A stretch of 10,906 nucleotides of DNA from Leucobacter sp. (GTDB lineage Bacteria > Actinomycetota > Actinomycetes > Actinomycetales > Microbacteriaceae): positions 1 to 10,906 of the forward strand of contig JAGNOB010000022.1 in the NCBI GenBank assembly GCA_017990305.1. Reading direction: 5' to 3'. Shown here one piece after another: positions 1 through 5,759 of this stretch. The translations under genes and the position numbers were made by a program. The stretch's first letter is position 1. Each line of letters begins with the position of its first letter. Under the pieces are notes generated by a model. That model saw nothing but the letters and a program-made list of their open reading frames with translations. It was not told the DNA's origin and searched no databases.

Positions 1-541
1 GCAACGCTTCATCGACTCCTACCTCGCCGCGTTCCCCGGCTACTACGCGAGCGGCGACGCCGGCCACTTCGACGAGGACGGGCACCTGTTCGTGATGGGC
101 CGCACCGACGACGTCATCAACGTCGCAGGTCACCGACTGTCGACCGGATCGCTCGAGGAAGTACTCACCCAGCATCCGGCCGTCGCAGAGTGCGCTGTGA
201 TCGGGATCGCCGACGAGCTCAAAGGACAGCGCGCGGCCGGCTTCGTCACCATCTCACGCGGCTCAGACATCCCAAGCGCACAGCTTGCGAGCGAACTCAT
301 AGCCCTCATTCGAGAGCACGTCGGCCCCGTCGCGTCCTTCCGCGATGTCACGGTGCTGAACAGACTCCCCAAGACCCGTTCGGGGAAGATCCTGCGCAAA
401 ACCATGCGACAGATCGTCGACGGCGAGGAGTACACCGTGCCGGCAACGATCGAGGATACCAGCGTCGTTGACGAGTTCATCGAGGCGCTCTCGACAACCG
501 TCTCGGCACCGCCGACGAACGTTGTCACGCTGCCGCAGTAG
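1..541 (+). CDS. prpE: Propionyl-CoA/acetyl-CoA synthetase (AMP-forming), 3' part only
   Basis: This is the C-terminal 179 residues of an AMP-forming short-chain acyl-CoA synthetase. The frame opens at base 2 and the 5' part lies outside the window. It would activate propionate or acetate with ATP and CoA in the cytoplasm. Visible motifs are the ATP/hinge signature around YYASGDAG and DEDG, then MGRTDDVINVAGHRLSTG, which leads into the mobile C-terminal domain, and PKTRSGKILRKT near the end. The Lys at bases 386-388 (the GK of SGKI) is the catalytic lysine that is reversibly acetylated in Acs and PrpE. The wording AGHRLSTG followed by EEVL is closer to PrpE than to Acs, which usually has SGHRLGTAEIE; this family distinction is from memory. 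The gene ends in TAG, 42 bp before a DUF485 gene and a symporter gene, as in E. coli acs-yjcH-actP, so all three are probably co-transcribed. Propionate versus acetate cannot be settled without the N-terminal substrate pocket. Confidence 0.9.
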   Translation, partial: QRFIDSYLAAFPGYYASGDAGHFDEDGHLFVMGRTDDVINVAGHRLSTGSLEEVLTQHPAVAECAVIGIADELKGQRAAGFVTISRGSDIPSAQLASELIALIREHVGPVASFRDVTVLNRLPKTRSGKILRKTMRQIVDGEEYTVPATIEDTSVVDEFIEALSTTVSAPPTNVVTLPQ

Positions 542-569
542 CGCACGAACCTTTTGATCCACACCGTGA

Positions 570-582
570 GGCAAGGAGGCCC
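570..582 (+). promoter_or_regulatory. Strong ribosome binding site of first DUF485 gene
   Basis: AAGGAGG lies at 573-579, four bases before the ATG at 584, and fixes that start over the in-frame TTG at 554. The surrounding 13 bases, GGCAAGGAGGCCC, recur exactly at 3694-3706 before the second DUF485 gene. Confidence 0.8.
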
Positions 583-583
583 C

Positions 584-982
584 ATGAATACAGATCCAAC
601 AGGTGGTGAAGGTAGCGCTGAAGCGCGCCCAGACACCCCAATCGATTACGAAGCATTCCAAGCGCAACCCGAGTTTCAAGAGCTGAAATCTCGGTTCCGC
701 CGATTCACCTTTCCGCTTGCCGTTGCATTCATTGTTTGGTTCCTAGGCTTTGTCATACTCGGCGCCTACAACCACGCATTTATGGCGAAGCCCCTGCTCG
801 GCATGAACGTCGGGCTCTGGCTGGGCCTCGCCCAGTTCGTCACCACCTTCGGCATCACCATGTGGTACGTGAGCTTCGCGAACCGGCGGTTGGACCCCGC
901 CTCGACAGCGCTGCGCGCCGAACTCGAAGCGCTCGCCGCAGCCGGCGACGCACCAACGAACACACTGGGAGGCGCACGATGA
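584..982 (+). CDS. DUF485 family membrane protein (YjcH-like), copy 1
   Basis: This is a 132-residue inner-membrane protein of the DUF485 (YjcH) family, encoded directly upstream of acetate/monocarboxylate symporters in many bacteria, including cg0952 before mctC in C. glutamicum. Its biochemical role is unknown; an accessory or stabilising role for the symporter is the usual assumption. Residues 1-19 are polar, then comes the family signature IDYEAFQAQPEFQELKSRFR (20-39). Two membrane helices follow, at about 43-62 and 72-97, joined by a loop with HAFMAKPLLGMNVG, and the C-terminus is charged (NRRLDP onward). The ATG at 584 is chosen because of the AAGGAGG just before it. The stop codon overlaps the symporter start (ATGA, 979-982), which implies translational coupling. 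Copy 2 at 3709 shares the signature and both helices but is eight residues shorter, in its two termini. Confidence 0.9.
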   Translation: MNTDPTGGEGSAEARPDTPIDYEAFQAQPEFQELKSRFRRFTFPLAVAFIVWFLGFVILGAYNHAFMAKPLLGMNVGLWLGLAQFVTTFGITMWYVSFANRRLDPASTALRAELEALAAAGDAPTNTLGGAR

Positions 983-2598
983 ATCAGGCCACCATGTTTA
1001 CCACGCAGGTTTCTGGGGATCAGAACCCCATTTTGAACATCTCGATCTTCCTCGCCTTCGTCGCTGTGACGATGGTCATCGTGATCCGGGCAAGCCGTAA
1101 CAACCGTACCGCTGCAGACTTTTATGCGGGAGGCCGGTCGTTTACTGGCAGGCAGAACGGCATTGCCATCGCTGGAGACTACCTGTCAGCGGCATCGTTT
1201 CTCGGCATTTGTGGTGCGATCGCCATTTACGGCTACGACGGGTTTCTCTACTCAATCGGGTTCCTCGTAGCGTGGCTGGTCGCGCTGCTGCTCGTCGCTG
1301 AGCTCATGCGCAACACCGCGAAATTTACGATGGCCGACGTGCTCTCGTTCCGGCTGCGCCAGCGCCCCGTGCGCATGGCTGCTGCGCTGACGACGCTCGC
1401 CGTCTCGTTCTTCTACCTCCTTGCACAGATGGCCGGCGCAGGTGGACTTGTGTCGCTGCTGCTCGGGGTTGATGACAAGCTCGGACAATCGCTCGTCGTC
1501 GCAGTGGTCGGTGTCGTCATGATCCTGTACGTCCTTATCGGCGGCATGAAGGGCACAACGTGGGTTCAGATCATCAAGGCGGTGCTGCTCATTGCCGGCG
1601 CCGGTGCGATGACGGTCTGGGTGCTCGCGCTCAAGGGGTTCAACTTCGCTGCGGTGCTTGAAGCCGCTGTCAATCACCCAGAGAACACAAACGGCGATGC
1701 GATCCTCGCACCTGGGCTGCAGTACGGCGGAAACCCGCTTGACTTCGTTTCGCTCGCCCTTGCCCTCGTGCTGGGAACAGCAGGTCTCCCGCACGTACTC
1801 ATGCGTTTCTACACGGTGCCAACGGCGAAGGAAGCGCGACGCTCTGTGGTCTGGGCCATCTGGCTCATCGGCATCTTCTACCTCTTCACGTTGGTGCTCG
1901 GCTACGGTGCTGCCGCACTCGTTGGCCCGGAGACGATCATGAATGCGCCTGGCGGCCAAAACTCGGCAGCGCCCCTGCTCGCCGCCCAACTCGGCGGTCC
2001 GTTGCTGCTCGGCTTCATCTCGGCCGTTGCGTTCGCGACGATCCTCGCCGTGGTCGCGGGGCTCACCATCACCGCGTCAGCCTCGTTCGCTCACGACATT
2101 TACAACAGCGTCATCAAGAAAGGCAAGGCCACTGCAAAGCAGGAAGTGCGCGTTGCAAAGATCACGACGCTTGTCATCGGTGCGGCGGCGATCCTCGGCG
2201 GTATCGGGGTGCAGGGACAGAACGTCGCGTTCCTCGTCGCACTAGCATTCGCGGTAGCGGCTTCTGCGAACCTGCCAACGATCCTGTACTCGCTGTTCTG
2301 GTCGAAGTTCACGACGCGCGGAGCGGTGTGGTCGATGGTGGGCGGGCTGCTCGCAGCTGTGCTGCTCATCGCGTTCTCTCCCGTGGTGTCGGGCAATGAG
2401 ACCGCGATGCTCGGAGCTGGAGTCGACTTCGCGATCTTCCCGCTCAAGAACCCTGGAATCGTGTCGATCCCGCTCGGGTTCTTCCTCGGGTGGCTCGGCT
2501 CAGTGACCGACCCGAAGCGGGAGTCGAAGAAGCTCGCGGCCGAAATGGAGGTGCGTGCCCTGACCGGATACGGTGCGGAGCCGCCGGTAAACCACTAG
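979..2598 (+). CDS. actP: Cation:acetate/monocarboxylate symporter (SSS family, ActP/MctC-like), copy 1
   Basis: A 539-residue sodium:solute symporter (SLC5/SSS family) predicted to import acetate, propionate or pyruvate with a cation. Family members such as E. coli ActP (about 549 residues) and C. glutamicum MctC have about 13 membrane helices, which agrees with the hydrophobic profile here. Visible landmarks are TM1 from about 20 to 38, the conserved RNNRTAADFYAGGRSFTGRQ loop (40-59), GDYLSAASFLGICGAI in the first core helix (67-82), IGGMKGTTWVQ (187-197), the SSS signature GTAGLPHVLMRFYTVPTA (266-283), and AGLTITASASFAHDIY (360-375), whose Ser/Thr residues match the Na2-site helix. The ATG overlaps the DUF485 stop and is preceded by GGGAGG at 967-972. 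A longer upstream reading in this frame has no such support. A hairpin follows 8 bp after the stop. Compared with copy 2, notable differences are Tyr84 (Asn there) before GYDGF and DKL at 166-168 (AGW there). Exact substrate is inferred from family only. Confidence 0.93.
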   Translation: MNQATMFTTQVSGDQNPILNISIFLAFVAVTMVIVIRASRNNRTAADFYAGGRSFTGRQNGIAIAGDYLSAASFLGICGAIAIYGYDGFLYSIGFLVAWLVALLLVAELMRNTAKFTMADVLSFRLRQRPVRMAAALTTLAVSFFYLLAQMAGAGGLVSLLLGVDDKLGQSLVVAVVGVVMILYVLIGGMKGTTWVQIIKAVLLIAGAGAMTVWVLALKGFNFAAVLEAAVNHPENTNGDAILAPGLQYGGNPLDFVSLALALVLGTAGLPHVLMRFYTVPTAKEARRSVVWAIWLIGIFYLFTLVLGYGAAALVGPETIMNAPGGQNSAAPLLAAQLGGPLLLGFISAVAFATILAVVAGLTITASASFAHDIYNSVIKKGKATAKQEVRVAKITTLVIGAAAILGGIGVQGQNVAFLVALAFAVAASANLPTILYSLFWSKFTTRGAVWSMVGGLLAAVLLIAFSPVVSGNETAMLGAGVDFAIFPLKNPGIVSIPLGFFLGWLGSVTDPKRESKKLAAEMEVRALTGYGAEPPVNH

Positions 2599-2606
2599 CG
2601 TGCGCT

Positions 2607-2652
2607 GTGAAGCCCCGGGCTGCTCGAATCGTCGAGCGGCCCGGGGCTTCAC
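2607..2652 (+). terminator. Strong 21-bp hairpin after first symporter gene
   Basis: The arms 2607-2620 and 2639-2652 (GTGAAGCCCCGGGC and its exact complement) pair perfectly over 14 bp. The pairing continues through a T-G wobble and GCTCGA/TCGAGC to a 4-base loop at 2628-2631. It starts 8 bp after the symporter stop and lies between convergent genes, so it probably ends transcription in both directions. Neither side has a clear T-run, so it is either a tractless actinobacterial type of terminator or a 3'-end stabilising structure. Confidence 0.75.
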
Positions 2653-2724
2653 CCTTGCCCGTCAGTAACCTGGGGAGGGATCGTCTTAGCGTTGACGGCC
2701 AAGGAAGTCGTCGGCGGCCTCGGG

Positions 2725-3555
2725 CTAGGGGATGAGACCGAAACTGCGAGCAGCTGCGACAGCGGCGAAGCGATTCGACGCCTCAAACTTGCTCATCGCT
2801 GTCTTCAGATAGCTCTTCACGGTGCTCTCGGCGATGCCAAGCACGACCCCAATTTCAGCGTTTGTACCACCCAGCGCGGCGTGCGTGAGCACGTCGAGTT
2901 CGCGAGCCGTGAGGTGAATGGTGTCGTGCGGCTCCCGATCTCGGCCGAGGGTAGCGAGCCTGTGATCCAACATTGACAGGCGTTCCCGCGCGACGGGGTC
3001 GGTCGTCTCGGCTGCGATCCGCCGAATCTCCGCATGGCTGTTGCGCAGTTCCTCGAGGAGCGGCCCAGGGAGATCGGACGCGGTCGCTTCAGGGGGCGAA
3101 TGGCCCTTGGCGTCCTCGCGATAGATCTCGTCTGCGAGTGTTTGGGAGACCCCGGCGGCGGCGCGCAGAAACGACTCGTCTGGTGGTGCTTCACCACGGG
3201 TGCCGCCGTAGAGAACTGCGCGAGTCTCGCCCTCGACGACAACTGGCACAGCCACAAGCATGACGATGTCTTCCGCCCCGATCTCTGCGTCGTAGTCGTG
3301 ACTGATGCGACGCGAGGATAGGTAGTCCCGCGTGAACCTGGGGCGGTGTTCAACCATGGCCTTCCCGCCGAGCCCCCGCCGGTCGGCCACGCGCAGGCCT
3401 TGCAGGCTCAATCCATGGGTTCCGCGGAGCGCACTCACCGTGGTGATGCCGTTAGATTCATAGCCTCCGAAGGCCAGAGGAAATCGTGTTTCGAGTGAAA
3501 ACGCTGTCACAGCGTCCTGCATGATTTGCTGGCTCGTTTTGTTGAGAGAAGACAT
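2725..3555 (-). CDS. GAF-LuxR transcriptional regulator, RamA-like
   Basis: A 276-residue DNA-binding regulator. Residues about 10-145 have the look of a GAF-like sensor domain (VMLVAVPVVVEGETRAVLYG at 98-117 is the typical core strand pair). Residues 165-205 look like a coiled linker. Residues 214-270 are a LuxR/GerE helix-turn-helix: HLTARELDVL, then TNAEIGVVLGIAESTVKSYL, then KFEASNRFAAVAAA. No phospho-acceptor receiver domain is present. This architecture and length match RamA of C. glutamicum (about 282 residues), which activates acetate and monocarboxylate genes including mctC; orthology is inferred. It lies between two DUF485-symporter operons, convergent with the first and divergent from the second, so it likely controls at least the second. 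The start at 3555 is preferred because GGGAAG sits six bases upstream and MSSLNKTSQQ is a natural N-terminus. Upstream in-frame ATGs at 3591, 3624 and 3639 would add up to 28 poorly patterned residues and would run over a palindrome. Confidence 0.85.
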   Translation of the reverse strand: MSSLNKTSQQIMQDAVTAFSLETRFPLAFGGYESNGITTVSALRGTHGLSLQGLRVADRRGLGGKAMVEHRPRFTRDYLSSRRISHDYDAEIGAEDIVMLVAVPVVVEGETRAVLYGGTRGEAPPDESFLRAAAGVSQTLADEIYREDAKGHSPPEATASDLPGPLLEELRNSHAEIRRIAAETTDPVARERLSMLDHRLATLGRDREPHDTIHLTARELDVLTHAALGGTNAEIGVVLGIAESTVKSYLKTAMSKFEASNRFAAVAAARSFGLIP

Positions 3556-3573
3556 CACCGGCTTCCCAACTTT

Positions 3574-3580
3574 CGGGGGT
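3574..3580. promoter_or_regulatory. Possible RamA-type G-tract motif
   Basis: CGGGGGT fits the short G4-6 / C4-5 tract motif described for C. glutamicum RamA sites. It lies 19 bases upstream of the regulator start, in the regulator/operon-2 divergent region. Only one tract is seen there, whereas RamA sites are often paired, so it could be chance. Confidence 0.25.
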
Positions 3581-3596
3581 ACTACATGCATATCAC

Positions 3597-3615
3597 GGTT
3601 TCTAGCATCGAAACC
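3597..3615. promoter_or_regulatory. Inverted repeat, candidate operator between regulator and operon 2
   Basis: GGTTTC (3597-3602) and GAAACC (3610-3615) form a perfect 6-bp inverted repeat with a 7-base spacer, inside the 153-bp region between the divergent regulator and second DUF485 gene. Its size suits a dimeric DNA-binding protein. Which regulator binds it is unknown. Confidence 0.4.
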
Positions 3616-3693
3616 AGACCGCATAGCTGTGGTTTTCAAGGCTCCAGCCGCTCATCGTAGAACGCTCGCTGTGCACCTTGACATCCGGAAGAG

Positions 3694-3706
3694 GGCAAGG
3701 AGGCCC
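3694..3706 (+). promoter_or_regulatory. Strong ribosome binding site of second DUF485 gene
   Basis: AAGGAGG at 3697-3703 lies five bases before the ATG at 3709 and decides that start. The 13-base block is identical to the one at 570-582. Confidence 0.8.
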
Positions 3707-3708
3707 AA

Positions 3709-4083
3709 ATGTCCGATGAAAATCGCTCAACGGTGGAGGGCGCGACACCCTCCATCGACTACGTGGAATTTCAAGCCAGGCCGGAATTCCAAGAACTGAA
3801 ACGCCGACTGCGAACGTTCGTGTTTCCGCTGGCGGCGGCGTTTCTCGCCTGGTTCATGCTGTACGTGTTCCTCGGGGCGTACGCGCATGAGTTCATGGCC
3901 CAACCGCTCCTTGGCATGAACGTGGGGATCTGGTTTGGGCTGCTGCAATTCCTGACCACGTTCGCCATTACGACCGCATACGTGATGTACACGAATCGAC
4001 GCATCGATCCGCTCGCGGAATCGCTGCGCGTTGAGCTCGAAGTGATGGCCCCAACGATCGACGTTGAAGGAGATTCGAAATGA
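3709..4083 (+). CDS. DUF485 family membrane protein (YjcH-like), copy 2
   Basis: A 124-residue paralogue of the DUF485 protein at 584. It has the signature IDYVEFQARPEFQELKRRLR at 16-35, membrane helices at about 39-57 and 68-93, the loop EFMAQPLLGMNVG, and a charged tail from NRRIDP. Relative to copy 1 it lacks four residues in the N-terminal tail and four at the C-terminus. Its stop overlaps the symporter ATG (ATGA, 4080-4083), so the pair is translationally coupled just as in copy 1. It is the first gene of its transcription unit, transcribed away from the GAF-LuxR regulator. Unlike copy 1, no acyl-CoA synthetase precedes it. Function is unknown beyond association with the symporter. I could not identify a convincing promoter in the 153-bp upstream region. 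Confidence 0.9.
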   Translation: MSDENRSTVEGATPSIDYVEFQARPEFQELKRRLRTFVFPLAAAFLAWFMLYVFLGAYAHEFMAQPLLGMNVGIWFGLLQFLTTFAITTAYVMYTNRRIDPLAESLRVELEVMAPTIDVEGDSK

Positions 4084-5723
4084 ATGTGATTGAAGCTTCG
4101 AGCTTTGTGGCGTTCGGGCCGTTCAAAACGGTGGGCGCAGCTGAACAAAACCCGGTACTGAACATTTCCATCTTCCTGTTGTTTGTCGCGGTGACGATGG
4201 TCATCGTCGTTCGTGCGAGTCGGAACAACCGCACTGCGGCGGACTTCTACGCCGGAGGCAGGTCGTTCACTGGCAGGCAAAACGGTCTCGCAATCGCAGG
4301 GGATTACCTCTCTGCGGCGTCATTCCTGGGCATTTGTGGTGCGATCGCAGTGAATGGCTACGACGGATTCCTGTACTCCATCGGGTTTCTTGTCGCCTGG
4401 CTAGTTGCGTTGCTGCTCGTTGCAGAGCTCATGCGCAACACCGCGAAGTTCACGATGGCAGATGTGCTCTCGTTTAGGCTCAAGGAGCGGCCAGTGCGCA
4501 TGGCGGCGTCACTGACGACGCTCGCGGTTACTTTCTTCTACCTGCTCGCGCAGATGGCCGGAGCTGGTGGACTTGTGTCGCTGCTGCTCGGCGTCGACGC
4601 CGGTTGGGGCCAGTCACTCGTGGTAGCGGTTGTCGGGCTCGTCATGATCCTCTACGTGCTCATCGGTGGCATGAAGGGGACGACCTGGGTGCAGATCATC
4701 AAGGCAGCCCTCCTGATTCTTGGCGCGGGCGCGATGACCGTATGGGTGCTTGCGCTCAAGGGGTTCAACTTCGCTGCGGTGCTCGAAGCCGCCGTCTCAC
4801 ACCCCGAAAACACGAACGGCGACGCCATTCTCGCGCCGGGCATTCAATACGGTGCGCTCCCCATCGACTTTGTGTCGTTGGCGCTCGCTCTAGTGCTTGG
4901 CACGGCGGGTCTGCCGCACGTGCTCATGCGGTTCTACACCGTGCCCACGGCGAAGGCCGCCCGCCAATCCGTGGTGTGGGCGATCTGGCTGATCGGGATC
5001 TTCTACCTGTTCACGCTCGTTCTCGGATATGGCGCAGCCGCCTTTGTCGGGCCCGAAACCATCGTCTCGTCTCCGGGGGGCGTGAACTCTGCGGCACCGT
5101 TGCTCGCGGCGGAGCTTGGTGGGCCAGTGCTGCTCGGCATTATTTCCGCTGTCGCCTTCGCGACGATCCTCGCGGTTGTCGCGGGGCTCACGATCACTGC
5201 ATCCGCGGCCTTCGCTCACGACATTTACTCGAACGTGATCAAGAAGGGCAAGGTGACGCAGAAGCAGGAAGTCCGTGTCGCGCGCTACACCACGGTTGTC
5301 ATTGGTCTCGTTGCGATCGCTGGCGGAATCGGGGTGCAAGGACAGAACGTGGCCTTTTTGGTGGCGCTCGCGTTCGCGGTCGCAGCCTCGGCAAACCTGC
5401 CGACGATCCTCTTCTCGCTCTTCTGGAAGCGGTTCACGACCCGTGGCGCGGTGTGGTCGATGATCGGGGGCCTCGTTACGGCCGTTGGACTGATCGCACT
5501 CTCGCCCGTTGTGTCTGGCTCCCCGAACTCCATGTTTGGCGAGAACGTCGACTTCGCGGTCTTTCCACTGTCGAACCCCGGGATTGTCTCTATCCCTGTC
5601 GGGTTCTTCCTGGCATGGATCGTCTCGGTCACCGACAAGACCGTCGAGTCCAAGAAGCTGGCGGCAGAGATGGAGGTGCGTGAGCTCACCGGGTACGGCG
5701 CCGAGCCTCCCTCCTCTCACTAA
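4080..5723 (+). CDS. actP: Cation:acetate/monocarboxylate symporter (SSS family, ActP/MctC-like), copy 2
   Basis: A 547-residue SSS-family symporter, paralogous to the one at 979. From QNP onward (residue 23 here, 15 there) the two align without gaps over 525 residues with about 69 differences by hand count, roughly 87% identity. The core motifs are all intact: GDYLSAASFLGICGAI (75-90), IGGMKGTTWVQ, GTAGLPHVLMRFYTVPTA (274-291) and AGLTITASAAFAHDIY (368-383). The N-terminus before QNP is longer and unrelated to copy 1. The ATG overlaps the DUF485 stop, with AAGGAG at 4067-4072 upstream. Divergence clusters in loops (166-168 of copy 1, the SGSPNSMFGEN stretch near residue 480, and the C-terminal tail), plus Asn92 where copy 1 has Tyr84. 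A related monocarboxylate substrate with different affinity or regulation is likely; none is proven. A small hairpin overlaps the stop codon. Confidence 0.93.
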   Translation: MNVIEASSFVAFGPFKTVGAAEQNPVLNISIFLLFVAVTMVIVVRASRNNRTAADFYAGGRSFTGRQNGLAIAGDYLSAASFLGICGAIAVNGYDGFLYSIGFLVAWLVALLLVAELMRNTAKFTMADVLSFRLKERPVRMAASLTTLAVTFFYLLAQMAGAGGLVSLLLGVDAGWGQSLVVAVVGLVMILYVLIGGMKGTTWVQIIKAALLILGAGAMTVWVLALKGFNFAAVLEAAVSHPENTNGDAILAPGIQYGALPIDFVSLALALVLGTAGLPHVLMRFYTVPTAKAARQSVVWAIWLIGIFYLFTLVLGYGAAAFVGPETIVSSPGGVNSAAPLLAAELGGPVLLGIISAVAFATILAVVAGLTITASAAFAHDIYSNVIKKGKVTQKQEVRVARYTTVVIGLVAIAGGIGVQGQNVAFLVALAFAVAASANLPTILFSLFWKRFTTRGAVWSMIGGLVTAVGLIALSPVVSGSPNSMFGENVDFAVFPLSNPGIVSIPVGFFLAWIVSVTDKTVESKKLAAEMEVRELTGYGAEPPSSH

Positions 5724-5731
5724 GTGAGGGG
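5713..5731. terminator. Small hairpin with the symporter stop codon in its loop
   Basis: CCTCTCAC (5713-5720) pairs with GTGAGGGG (5724-5731), with one T-G wobble, around the loop TAA, which is the stop codon of the second symporter gene. It lies at the 36-bp convergent junction with the crotonase gene (stop at 5760). There is no T-run on either side, so terminator function is only plausible. Confidence 0.4.
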
Positions 5732-5759
5732 CCGTCGCCGCGGACGCGCGTGCGGCAGC

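Larger units (their letters stand above)
584..2598 (+). repeat. Copy 1 of a duplicated DUF485-symporter module
   Basis: The DUF485 gene and symporter gene together span 2,015 bp and have a paralogous copy of exactly the same span at 3709-5723, in the same orientation, offset 3,125 bp. Long exact matches persist, for example 32 identical bases at 1627-1658 and 4752-4783, but most codons differ at the third position. The duplication is therefore not recent, or one copy was acquired separately. Confidence 0.85.
3709..5723 (+). repeat. Copy 2 of a duplicated DUF485-symporter module
   Basis: A direct, diverged repeat of 584-2598, with the same total length of 2,015 bp. The equal length arises although the internal gene boundary moved by 24 bp: the DUF485 protein is 8 residues shorter and the symporter 8 residues longer at its N-terminus. 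Confidence 0.85.

Noticed and set aside
736..978. Upstream extension of the first symporter frame
   Set aside because: It overlaps the DUF485 gene in another frame and encodes an Arg-rich sequence. The ATG at 979 has a good ribosome site and the ATGA overlap seen again in copy 2.
1252..1989. Long antisense open frame of 245 codons within the first symporter gene, and a similar 276-codon one at 4890-5720 in the second
   Set aside because: Both are mirror readings of conserved symporter sequence, rich in Arg, His, Asp and Glu as expected for shadows in high-GC DNA, with no domain resemblance.
3556..3639. Longer N-terminus for the GAF-LuxR regulator (up to 28 extra residues)
   Set aside because: The extra residues show no family pattern, contain the palindrome and lack a ribosome site. 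The start at 3555 has GGGAAG at good spacing.
3678..3683. Perfect TTGACA hexamer before the second DUF485 gene
   Set aside because: It lies only 25 bases before the ATG, so a -10 element at normal spacing would fall on the ribosome binding site and has no match there.
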